Below are positions 15,247 through 24,681 of a stretch of 64,000 bases of DNA, piece by piece. Origin of the DNA: a virus; IMG/VR virus record IMGVR_UViG_3300037189_012662, positions 1 through 64,000 of that record. One strand, written 5' to 3'. Numbering within the stretch: the stretch's first letter is position 1; each line of letters starts with the position of its first letter. The notes beneath the pieces were generated by a model, which was not told the origin of the DNA, made no database searches, and saw nothing but the letters and a program-made list of their open reading frames with translations. Made by a program: the position numbers and the translations under genes.

Positions 15247-15889
15247 AGAATTTCCTAACTCTTTCTATAATTATATCATCTGCTTTAATGGTTATGTCGA
15301 AAAGTGGGCTTTTTCTTTTAACTTTTCCTACATTTTCAGACTCCATATGTGTTCCAAATCGCTTAAATCTAAATGGAACCATTGCTGGCTCAACAAACTT
15401 GGTATCACTGGGAATCGTCACATACCTATGCTCTTTGCTATAGGCCATGATGGGGGATTCTGGAGAGCTATAAAAGCTCACATCAGCGTCTCCATCAATA
15501 AACCATGGCACATAAAAAACGAAGGCATCACTAAAGCATCCTGTAGATGGCTCACGATTGTGGCTAGACTGATAAAATTGTCTTATCCATGGCCTATCAA
15601 GTGCCTTTAGTTTTCCAGCTTCCTCTATTAGCAATATCTCAGCATGGTTGTGCTGTCTTAGAGTAGCAGTATCTTTTGTAATGTTTACTAATTCTGGGAA
15701 TGGATAAAGATTTTCTGCATAGCTGTTGACTGGCTTAATTACTGAATCCCTATACTTGCTTGACAAAACTCTGTCATAAGATACCCACTTTTCTGGGACC
15801 TTTGATCTTGCACAAATATCAATGAAGTTTGGATCGTATGTGTTATACCAAACATTAAAATCATAACTAGTATCAGTTAATATATCCAT
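15227..15889 (-). CDS. Conserved phage protein, distant paralogue 3 of 3
   Basis: A 220-residue protein, more diverged: KVPEKWVSYDR replaces VPxWYR and VEPAMVPFRFKRFG replaces the PFKR ending. FYVPWFIDGDADVSF lies in the middle. It overlaps both neighbours, so it is part of the same transcription unit. Membership in the family is likely but rests on a few motifs. Function unknown. Confidence 0.55.
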   Translation of the reverse strand: MDILTDTSYDFNVWYNTYDPNFIDICARSKVPEKWVSYDRVLSSKYRDSVIKPVNSYAENLYPFPELVNITKDTATLRQHNHAEILLIEEAGKLKALDRPWIRQFYQSSHNREPSTGCFSDAFVFYVPWFIDGDADVSFYSSPESPIMAYSKEHRYVTIPSDTKFVEPAMVPFRFKRFGTHMESENVGKVKRKSPLFDITIKADDIIIERVRKFYEEECN

Positions 15890-16593
15890 TATCTACAATC
15901 CACATATAGGGAAATGAAATCTTCTTGCGAAAAGTTGTAGCTTTCTAGACTATCGTATAGCTTGCCAACTCTTGTTTTAATTATCATTTCATTTTTCATG
16001 GTTAAGTTTACACCCAAACCAATAATGTTTTCTTTAGGTATTACGGAAGCAATGTCCTTTATCACTTCTTTAAATGTCCCATTGTCATCTCTGCGATTTT
16101 TTACAATAAAGACTACACCTCTACCCTCACCATATAGCTTTTCCAATAGCTGAAGTCTTTCAGTTTTGTCAGATGGAATCTCATCTTCAAATGTAAACCT
16201 TCTGCTATCAACACCTAGAACTGCTGGTAAGGTAGAGACAATGGATGGTCCAGGGAATACAGAGACCCTATGACCAGCTCTATGTGCATAATCTATTAGC
16301 AATCCACCTGGATCAGCTATACCTGGCATGCCATCGTCAGACAGCAATAGAACGTCATCTCCGTCAGCAAGGTGCTCCATGATCATATCAATTACATTTT
16401 GCTCTTCTACGGCATCCATAGGAGAAAAATACTCAACTACTTTTGCTCGTGGAGCTAGACCTAGTTCAGAGCATAGGCGATTAAAATTATGAATGTTTTC
16501 AACCACAATAACCCTGAAATGTGAAATGGCATTTATAATTCTTGAGCTGACATCCATTCTATTTCCGATGTCTATTCCACCAACTATTAACAT
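15889..16593 (-). CDS. RsmI-like SAM-dependent methyltransferase (tetrapyrrole-methylase fold)
   Basis: A 234-residue protein starting at 16593 after AGGAAAAAT; a longer frame would run into the tRNA-Thr gene and is rejected. LLSDDGMPGIADPGG matches the RsmI signature SDAGTPGISDPG, and FPGPSIVSTLPAVLGV matches PGPSA..aLaaSG. RsmI 2'-O-methylates C1402 in 16S rRNA; this phage version could modify rRNA or another target. It directly follows the tRNA cluster on the same strand, consistent with a translation-related role. Confidence 0.75.
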   Translation of the reverse strand: MLIVGGIDIGNRMDVSSRIINAISHFRVIVVENIHNFNRLCSELGLAPRAKVVEYFSPMDAVEEQNVIDMIMEHLADGDDVLLLSDDGMPGIADPGGLLIDYAHRAGHRVSVFPGPSIVSTLPAVLGVDSRRFTFEDEIPSDKTERLQLLEKLYGEGRGVVFIVKNRRDDNGTFKEVIKDIASVIPKENIIGLGVNLTMKNEMIIKTRVGKLYDSLESYNFSQEDFISLYVDCR

Positions 16594-16607
16594 ATTTTTC
16601 CTATCTG

Positions 16608-16681
16608 AGCCACCTGTGAGATTCGAACTCACGACCCTCCGCTTACAAGGCGGATGCTCTGGCCAACTGAGCTAAGGCGGC
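16608..16681 (-). tRNA. tRNA-Thr (anticodon UGU)
   Basis: 74 nt; acceptor GCCGCCT/AGGTGGC pairs (one G-U), D-arm TTAGCTCAGTTGGCCAGAGCA, anticodon loop CTTGTAA, T-loop TTCGAAT. Reads ACA. The CCA end is not encoded. Confidence 0.93.
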
Positions 16682-16682
16682 G

Positions 16683-16755
16683 TAGTCCGTACCAGATTCG
16701 AACTGGCGATCTTCTGCGTGAAAGGCAGACGAGATAACCGCTACTCCAACGGACC
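16683..16755 (-). tRNA. tRNA-Glu (anticodon UUC)
   Basis: 73 nt; acceptor GGTCCGT/ACGGACT (G-U at the first pair), anticodon stem TCTGC/GCAGA with loop CTTTCAC, T-loop TTCGAAT. Reads GAA. CCA not encoded. Confidence 0.9.
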
Positions 16756-16759
16756 AAAG

Positions 16760-16833
16760 CGACTCCGATGGGACTTGAACCCACGACCCCCACCGTGACA
16801 GGGTGGTGCTCTAACCAACTGAGCTACGAAGCC
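16760..16833 (-). tRNA. tRNA-Asp (anticodon GUC)
   Basis: 74 nt; acceptor GGCTTCG/CGGAGTC with two G-U pairs, anticodon stem CCACC/GGTGG with loop CTGTCAC, T-loop TTCAAGT, discriminator G as usual for tRNA-Asp. Confidence 0.93.
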
Positions 16834-16835
16834 AA

Positions 16836-16874
16836 AATAGCATAGGCTTGACTATAAGCCTTACCCATGCTATT
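16836..16874 (-). ncRNA. Structured spacer hairpin between tRNA-Asn and tRNA-Asp
   Basis: AATAGCAT (16836-16843) pairs with ATGCTATT (16867-16874) and AGGCTT (16844-16849) with AAGCCT (16856-16861), leaving a six-base loop and a five-base bulge. A second stem, GCTTGC/GCAAGC, lies at 16882-16918. It may guide tRNA processing or be an untranslated RNA; there is no long T-run to make it a clear terminator. Confidence 0.4.
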
Positions 16875-16929
16875 AAAGTTTGCTTGCTTTTATCTTATAC
16901 CCGAAGAGTGGTGCAAGCCGAACCATTAG

Positions 16930-17001
16930 CTCCCCACCCTAGATTCGAACTAGGAACCCACGAGTTAACAGCTCGTTGCTCTGCCGTTGAGCTAGTGAGG
17001 A
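16930..17001 (-). tRNA. tRNA-Asn (anticodon GUU)
   Basis: 72 nt; acceptor TCCTCAC/GTGGGGA, D-arm TAGCTCAACGGCAGAGCA, anticodon stem ACGAG/CTCGT with loop CTGTTAA, T-loop TTCGAAT, discriminator G. It is the first of four tRNAs after the promoter at 17015-17044. Confidence 0.93.
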
Positions 17002-17012
17002 TTGCTACAGTA

Positions 17013-17816
17013 CTATTGTAGCACGGAGACAAACTTGCTGTCAAGTTGTCCAAGCAAATACTTTACTGCAACTGCAACATTTCCAGCAGAAGTTGTGTTT
17101 GGAATTAGACCAAAGATCTTTGATGAATAGTTTGACACTGATCCAGTTGCAAAATAATCTGTATTTGCATCAAATGTAAATACACTAGCGATGTTGCCAA
17201 GCCTGTTTAAGTCACCCACTCCAACAGAGTTTACATCTTCAATACAGGCTGGATAATTTACAGCTGCTCCTGCTCTGTTTCCAGTTGATGAAAACACTGG
17301 AATACCCTTGGACTTTAGAGTAGAGATTGTGGCACGAATCTGTGGATCTACCACTCTAACATTAACTCCGCCAATGGCTGCCAAAGAACATGGTCTTGGG
17401 CCAGACAGATTGTATGAGAATGATACTGCATCAACATCATTTCTGTTGTTTACATAAGATAGTGCACGGAGAAAGTCATTTCCATTTAAAGTAGAAATAG
17501 TTACAACATTTGTGCGAGGATTTCTAGTTAGTGATGCAGCACTAATAAGGACTAGCTTAATATCTGGGTCTTGCTTAAGAGCAACCTCTGCCATAGCAGT
17601 TCCATGATTATATGCGTCTGAAAATCCAGAGCGTGGAGTTGGTGTTAGCTCACAGCCAGAAACAGCAAGACAGACAGATTCTACATCGCCATCAATCTTT
17701 GATGCATCAAAATAGCTATCAATGATGACAAGAGTCTTAGTCTCTTCTGCCTGGGACGGTGTTACGAATGATACTGCAAGAAATGCAGCAAGTACAACTG
17801 AAAATAGTTTTCTCAT
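17013..17816 (-). CDS. Secreted subtilisin-like (S8) serine peptidase
   Basis: A 267-residue protein. Residues 1-23 are a signal peptide (MRKLFSVVLAAFLAVSFV, cleavage after SQA). The S8 triad is visible as D33 (VIIDSYFD), H71 (YNHGTAMAEVAL) and S243 (NTTSAGN, in place of GTSxAxP), with the oxyanion Asn in SSTGNRAGA. There is no propeptide domain, so it is compact compared with typical secreted subtilases. AAAGGG precedes the ATG. It may act on cell-surface proteins or on neighbouring secreted phage proteins. The serine block is unusual (NTTS rather than GTS), so activity should be regarded as likely, not certain. Confidence 0.78.
   Translation of the reverse strand: MRKLFSVVLAAFLAVSFVTPSQAEETKTLVIIDSYFDASKIDGDVESVCLAVSGCELTPTPRSGFSDAYNHGTAMAEVALKQDPDIKLVLISAASLTRNPRTNVVTISTLNGNDFLRALSYVNNRNDVDAVSFSYNLSGPRPCSLAAIGGVNVRVVDPQIRATISTLKSKGIPVFSSTGNRAGAAVNYPACIEDVNSVGVGDLNRLGNIASVFTFDANTDYFATGSVSNYSSKIFGLIPNTTSAGNVAVAVKYLLGQLDSKFVSVLQ
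17015..17044 (-). promoter_or_regulatory. Promoter TTGACA-N18-TACAAT for the tRNA cluster
   Basis: TTGACA at 17039-17044 and TACAAT at 17015-17020, 18 bases apart, overlapping the 3' end of the subtilase gene. The predicted start lies a few bases before tRNA-Asn, as expected for a stable-RNA promoter. Confidence 0.75.
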
Positions 17817-17830
17817 ACCCTTTTCTTTCT

Positions 17831-18028
17831 TTATTGATTTAATAGTTTAATTACTGGGGAACATGGGTCTCCGCCATCTTCCCATTCTTTTTCTTCTTCT
17901 TCTGTCATGTAAGGGTCACCATCATGCGTGTAGCAAAATGGTTCAGAAACCCAACCTTTGTCAAGACCTATTTGTAGCCATTCCCACATGTCTTGCTCTT
18001 CAAGAATGATGACATCTTTTTTTTCCAT
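17831..18028 (-). CDS. Small acidic protein of unknown function
   Basis: A 65-residue protein rich in Glu/Asp and Trp (EQDMWEWLQIGLDKGWVSEP; MTEEEEKEWED). The mRNA would be leaderless: TACAAT ends six bases before the ATG. It lies between the proteasome-like hydrolase and the subtilase. Acidity and small size suit an inhibitor or mimic, but that is speculation. Confidence 0.6.
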   Translation of the reverse strand: MEKKDVIILEEQDMWEWLQIGLDKGWVSEPFCYTHDGDPYMTEEEEKEWEDGGDPCSPVIKLLNQ

Positions 18029-18034
18029 GGTTAT

Positions 18035-18063
18035 ATTGTACTCCTATGTGCTTAAAATGTCAA
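18035..18063 (-). promoter_or_regulatory. Promoter TTGACA-N17-TACAAT, leaderless geometry
   Basis: TTGACA (18058-18063) and TACAAT (18035-18040) are 17 bases apart and overlap the 3' end of the hydrolase gene. The -10 ends six bases before the ATG at 18028, so the mRNA should have essentially no leader. The downstream ataaccATG is identical to that at 1042-1050. Confidence 0.75.
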
Positions 18064-18574
18064 CTGTTCCAGAACAAGTTGGTGAAAATTTTATTGCAGT
18101 TTTAACTGCTGCCTCTACCCTACTTTCTGGGGAACTCTTGGCCATTGATGTTGCAGACAAATGCCCCATAGCAAATGCCGAACCACTGCCAATACACGTA
18201 AATGGAGAAGAAAATTCGTTTAAGGACATGTCAGAGGCATTATGCTCATATAGCTTATCTCTAATCCCTATTAGTAATGACAGCTCTGAATCTCTTGATG
18301 TATCTACCCACCACTCATCATAAAAATCCTTAAGATATCGCATAAATTTAGTATTCATAAAAATATCTAGATCTTCGTCTGGATGTGGTTTTGGTGGATC
18401 GAAAGAGTAGGTTAGTCGTTGTCCGTCCATACTTCCAGCAAACCCAATTATGTATGGGCCAACTGTCTTGACTTTTGGCTTTGATAGGTGTAGGATTGTG
18501 TCATCAGTAGAGGCTCCACGCTCCCCTGCCATATATACCTTGCCATTGGCCTTTAGGGCAGCTATACAGGTCAT
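18044..18574 (-). CDS. Proteasome-beta/HslV-like Ntn hydrolase
   Basis: A 176-residue protein. After removal of Met1 the N-terminal residue is Thr (MTCIAAL). Counting from that Thr, E17 (AGERGAS) and K33 (SKPKVKTVGPYIIGFAGS) occupy the positions of proteasomal D17 and K33, and the GFAGS strand-loop is typical of beta subunits. CIGSGSAFAMG is the conserved glycine-rich segment before helix H2. It is shorter than bacterial 20S beta subunits, close to HslV. Target unknown; assembly with host proteasome components is possible. Its ribosome binding site is inside a long inverted repeat (18580-18630). Confidence 0.78.
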   Translation of the reverse strand: MTCIAALKANGKVYMAGERGASTDDTILHLSKPKVKTVGPYIIGFAGSMDGQRLTYSFDPPKPHPDEDLDIFMNTKFMRYLKDFYDEWWVDTSRDSELSLLIGIRDKLYEHNASDMSLNEFSSPFTCIGSGSAFAMGHLSATSMAKSSPESRVEAAVKTAIKFSPTCSGTVDILST

Positions 18575-18579
18575 AAGAA

Positions 18580-18630
18580 AGTCCCCTCTAGATTTAGTGT
18601 ATTATCATTATACACGACCCAGAGGGGACT
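18580..18630 (-). promoter_or_regulatory. Two-tier hairpin that can hide the ribosome binding site
   Basis: AGTCCCCTCT and AGAGGGGACT are a perfect 10-bp outer stem (18621-18630 with 18580-18589). Inside it GTGTAT (18610-18615) pairs with ATACAC (18597-18602). The 3' arm AGAGGGGA is the Shine-Dalgarno of the gene starting at 18574, eight bases before the ATG. In mRNA reading through from the holin-like gene the site would be sequestered. Confidence 0.7.
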
Positions 18631-18635
18631 GTCAA
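18607..18635 (-). promoter_or_regulatory. Consensus sigma70-type promoter, TTGACA-N17-TATAAT
   Basis: TTGACA at 18630-18635 and TATAAT at 18607-18612, both perfect, 17 bases apart. The predicted start near 18600 lies inside the hairpin, so mRNA from this promoter lacks the 5' arm of the outer stem and exposes the ribosome binding site of the proteasome-like gene. Confidence 0.88.
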
Positions 18636-18653
18636 GGGGTTGGGCTAAGTCAA

Positions 18654-18920
18654 TTACTTAGAGTTTTTGTCTACCTTTGAAAAGGCATCGTTGATCTCTT
18701 GCATGGTTAGCTTTCCATCTTCTAGGAATGCCCTGGCTAGCTTTTCAACTACTGTCGCAACACCCAAAATACCTGCCATAAATACAGCTGATATTAGGTC
18801 AATTCCAACAACGGCTCCAGCACCTAGAACTGATAGTCCAGATGCTGCAAATACAGCCAGTATTCTCCAGAATACATTCTTTAATGTAGCAAGCCCTCCT
18901 GCTACTCCCTGTTCGTCCAT
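18654..18920 (-). CDS. Holin-like membrane protein
   Basis: An 88-residue protein with two hydrophobic segments (about 15-35, NVFWRILAVFAASGLSVLGA, and 40-60, IDLISAVFMAGILGVATVV) and a charged C-terminus (KLTMQEINDAFSKVDKNSK). AAAGGAG precedes the ATG. Size and topology suit an actinophage holin; a second holin-like gene is at 3890. Which one works in lysis cannot be decided. Confidence 0.6.
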   Translation of the reverse strand: MDEQGVAGGLATLKNVFWRILAVFAASGLSVLGAGAVVGIDLISAVFMAGILGVATVVEKLARAFLEDGKLTMQEINDAFSKVDKNSK

Positions 18921-18970
18921 TTTAACTCCTTTCTGTGGGGTTTAGTCTAAATGGTTATTTATTTAGTTAT

Positions 18971-19045
18971 TCATATAGCCTGGCACCTCAACCTGAGCGT
19001 GTCAGTCTTTCTGGTTATTTCTTGTAGTTCGCAATAGCTGTTCAT
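18971..19045 (-). CDS. Possible 24-residue peptide
   Basis: A short frame (MNSYCELQEITRKTDTLRLR then CQAI) starting one base after the stop of the preceding small gene, with GAGGAA about six bases upstream. Close coupling and a ribosome binding site make it plausible; nothing more can be said. Bases 18921-18970 hold no gene. Confidence 0.35.
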   Translation of the reverse strand: MNSYCELQEITRKTDTLRLRCQAI

Positions 19046-19046
19046 G

Positions 19047-19217
19047 CTATTCCTCACCGTCCTTTCTTAATGGGTATGTGATTGCCCATAGCCCAAGAGT
19101 ACCAATAATGCAATAGCCAACTATTGTCTTTGCACTACCCTCCAATACTACCCAGGCCACAAACATACCCAAAAGTGTCCATGCTTGATCTAGCATGTCT
19201 TTGAAGAATTTCTTCAT
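19047..19217 (-). CDS. Small membrane protein (56 residues)
   Basis: MKKFFKDMLDQAWTLLGMFV is followed by a long hydrophobic region (WVVLEGSAKTIVGYCIIGTLGLWAITYPL) and a charged end, RKDGEE. AGGAGG lies seven bases before the ATG, within the last codons of the secreted repeat-protein gene. Two short membrane spans are likely. It could belong with the holin-like protein at 18654 as a lysis accessory, or assist the secreted neighbours; not decidable. Confidence 0.7.
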   Translation of the reverse strand: MKKFFKDMLDQAWTLLGMFVAWVVLEGSAKTIVGYCIIGTLGLWAITYPLRKDGEE

Positions 19218-19218
19218 C

Positions 19219-21036
19219 TTATATCCTCCTGGTGCCGCTTGAGGCTGTTACGGTAGTAGCTGTTGCTACTGCACTAACTGCTGCCTGAACGGCTATAACT
19301 GATGCAATAACTGTTTTTTCCGCATCCTCACGAACTTGGGGAGACATGTCTGCACCAATATTTCCTACATTGTTAAATACTTCCAATGCAGCACCAGCTA
19401 CATCTCCTAAGAGTGGTATAGCTGCTAATTCTTGTGGTAATTCTAAGTCATCTGCTTCTGCCGCAATCATAAGGGCATCTAAGGCAGCCTCATACTCTTC
19501 TGAGCCTTGCTCTGCTACTTCAAATATTGCCAAGGCTGCTTCCACTAGCTCCTCTACCTGTTCATCAGTCAAAGCTGATGGATCAATAGAGGCAGCATCT
19601 TCAATTATTTCAACAGACTCTTCTACAGATAACTCAGGTTCTCTGGGTTCTGGGGTTTCTGGCGAGACTGGCTCTGGTAGCGGAGTGGGCTCAGTTTCTT
19701 CTGGCTCTTGAGAAGGCTCCTCGCTAGGCGTAGGTTCAGGTGTTGGCTCTTCCTCAGATGGAATGGATGGCTCTGGTTCTGGTTCTGGGGTTGGTTCTGG
19801 GCTAGGCTCAACAGTTGGCTCCTCTACAGGTTCTTGCGTTGGCAAAGGTTCTGGCTCTATTATAACTGGGTTTTGTGGCTCAGGCTGTGGCTCAGGCTGT
19901 GTAGGGCTAGGTTCTGGGGTAGGCTCAGGTGTAGGAGTTGGGGCAACTGGGACATCCTCATAAACTACAAGAAAAATAAGAACCTTTGGTGTTCCAGGAG
20001 CTGGGTCATTTCCAAATACAGTATTTGAGACCTCAACTGTTGCAGAAGTTGATCCACCAATTAGGTCGAATAAAATTGACGAAACGTCTTGACCACGAGT
20101 TCCATCATTAGGGTCTCCATAATATCCCGAAACGCTTGCAACTCTTTGTCCTTGTGGAGCAACTACTGAAAAGCTAGAGTTTTCCTGAACCACTGTTGCA
20201 CCTTCTGGAACAACTGGAGCACTTACAGATGGGGGTGGAGTTGGTGTTGGAGACTCTGTGGGCGTAGGTGTGGGCTCAGGAGATGTTGTAGGTGATTCTG
20301 TGGGGGTAGGTGTTGGTTCTGGGGATACTGTGGGGGACTCAGTGGGTGTTGGGGTTGGCTCTGGAACAAAAGGTGATTCAGTAGTTGGTTCTGGGGCCAG
20401 CTCTGGGGTCTCTTCTGTTTCCTGAATTCCATATGTCTCAAAGTCTACGACAGTCCCATCGTTAAGGCGTACACCAGTTCTTGGATTGTTCTGTGGATAT
20501 TCTGGACCACTTAAAGTGTAAGCCATGGCTACCGTGCCATCTGAAAGAATAGCAGCTGTAATAACGATATTTGTTGGCTCTGGTGTATTTTGTAGCCAAA
20601 TAGGTCTGGCAGAAATATCTACCTGAAATCCTCCATCAGAAGATCTAATAATTAAGTGCTCATCGTTCCTCCATTGTGGGTATACAACCCAGTCAAAAGA
20701 GTATAAAGAGATTGATGGTGTGCTTGGATAGGTCCAATAGGTACCGTCTGGTCTACCAAAGGTGATTACTGAATTTGTTGTCGCATAGATTCTGTCATAG
20801 CTTACCCCATCAAAGGTAACATTGACGGACAGTGGGACCTGATAAGAGACATCGTCTCCACCACAGGTGTTGATTTCTACAACTACTGGCTCAGATGAAG
20901 ATGCCTGTTGGGCAGCTGCTACAGCAGCCACCTGACCTGGATTCACACAGTTCGCATTCGCCATATCGGCTATGCCAAATACTGGCAAGAATGATAAAAT
21001 TATTGCAGCAGAGGCTCTAAAAAATTTATTCTTAAT
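19219..21036 (-). CDS. Secreted surface protein with Pro/Thr/Glu repeat linker, probable ATT start
   Basis: A 605-residue protein if it begins at the ATT codon at 21036, five bases after AGGAAGTGA. The first residues, [20 protein letters not shown] then GIADMANA, form a complete signal peptide with AxA cleavage; the only canonical start (TTG at 20988) would cut the signal peptide in half. A beta-sandwich-like domain follows (about 45-195), then long [10 protein letters not shown] and PEPEPEP repeats interrupted by a second compact domain (about 270-355), then an acidic helical region and an Ala/Val-rich C-terminus ending TRRI that may be a membrane anchor. It resembles a cell-surface adhesin. 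Function unknown. Confidence 0.7.
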   Translation of the reverse strand: MKNKFFRASAAIILSFLPVFGIADMANANCVNPGQVAAVAAAQQASSSEPVVVEINTCGGDDVSYQVPLSVNVTFDGVSYDRIYATTNSVITFGRPDGTYWTYPSTPSISLYSFDWVVYPQWRNDEHLIIRSSDGGFQVDISARPIWLQNTPEPTNIVITAAILSDGTVAMAYTLSGPEYPQNNPRTGVRLNDGTVVDFETYGIQETEETPELAPEPTTESPFVPEPTPTPTESPTVSPEPTPTPTESPTTSPEPTPTPTESPTPTPPPSVSAPVVPEGATVVQENSSFSVVAPQGQRVASVSGYYGDPNDGTRGQDVSSILFDLIGGSTSATVEVSNTVFGNDPAPGTPKVLIFLVVYEDVPVAPTPTPEPTPEPSPTQPEPQPEPQNPVIIEPEPLPTQEPVEEPTVEPSPEPTPEPEPEPSIPSEEEPTPEPTPSEEPSQEPEETEPTPLPEPVSPETPEPREPELSVEESVEIIEDAASIDPSALTDEQVEELVEAALAIFEVAEQGSEEYEAALDALMIAAEADDLELPQELAAIPLLGDVAGAALEVFNNVGNIGADMSPQVREDAEKTVIASVIAVQAAVSAVATATTVTASSGTRRI

Positions 21037-21084
21037 TTAAATCACTTCCTAGGAGGGGTGTCTAGAACGTTATTTCCTAGTACT

Positions 21085-21100
21085 ATTATACTAGATTATA
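21085..21100 (-). promoter_or_regulatory. Tandem -10 boxes (TATAAT twice)
   Basis: TATAAT occurs at 21095-21100 and 21085-21090, just after the nrdF terminator and about 50 bases before the secreted-protein gene. No strong -35 is visible. Confidence 0.4.
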
Positions 21101-21102
21101 TA

Positions 21103-21133
21103 AATAAAAAAGGGCATAGCCGTAGCCATGCCC
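21103..21133 (-). terminator. Intrinsic terminator after nrdF
   Basis: A nine-base-pair stem GGGCATGGC/GCTATGCCC closed by a UACG tetraloop of the stable UNCG class, followed by seven T on the minus strand. Confidence 0.9.
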
Positions 21134-21149
21134 CTCTCTATACTATTTT

Positions 21150-24200
<3,051 letters not shown>

Positions 24201-24208
<8 letters not shown>

Positions 24209-24602
24209 ACAGTAATTCTAACCTCTCTTTTATTTTGTTAACATCCTCATCAGTGCCGAATATTTCTACCCTAGCAATTATAGGTACACCTGTTTTTGCT
24301 GAGATCACATCTGCTGCTTTGCAGTAATGCTCTCCAAAATTTGTATTGCCAGTACCTATTACTCCACGCAATAGGCTTCTGTTTTGTTCGATATTTAAAA
24401 AATGTCGAACCTGTCGTGGGATTGCAGTTTTTTCGCTACCTCCACCATAAGTGGGTACAACAAGAACATACTCGCTATGAACAATAGTGGGGCTAGAGTT
24501 ATCCCAATCAATAGGAATACGAGTAGTAGTTCCATTTAGTTTCTCCACAAATCTTTTTGTATTTCCCGAATAGTTAGAAAAATATACAATTTGTATGGAC
24601 AT
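24201..24602 (-). CDS. nrdI: NrdI flavodoxin-like RNR activator
   Basis: A 133-residue protein with the FMN-binding loop [12 protein letters not shown] at the N-terminus, [21 protein letters not shown] and [13 protein letters not shown], all NrdI hallmarks. NrdI generates the oxidant that assembles the manganese tyrosyl-radical centre of NrdF. It is first in the operon. No clear promoter motif was seen directly upstream, but the terminator at 24639-24665 separates it from the preceding gene. Confidence 0.93.
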
Positions 24603-24638
24603 CTATTCTAACTCCTTTTTAAAATTTAGAGACAGCAA

Positions 24639-24665
24639 AGGGGAGGGCATCTCTACCGCTCCCCT
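24639..24665 (-). terminator. Hairpin after the secreted Ala/Thr-rich protein gene
   Basis: AGGGGAG and CTCCCCT form a seven-base-pair stem with a 13-base loop between the stop at 24682 and nrdI; the following TTTGCTGT is only moderately T-rich. Confidence 0.5.
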
Positions 24666-24681
24666 CGCTAGTCTATCTTGT

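Noticed and set aside
16594-16632. N-terminal extension of the RsmI-like protein to 16632
   Set aside because: It would overlap the tRNA-Thr gene; the ATG at 16593 has a ribosome binding site.
19268-20420. Repetitive DNA that might be a CRISPR array
   Set aside because: The repeats are in-frame codons for Pro, Thr, Glu and Ser in the secreted protein; there are no unique spacers of constant length.
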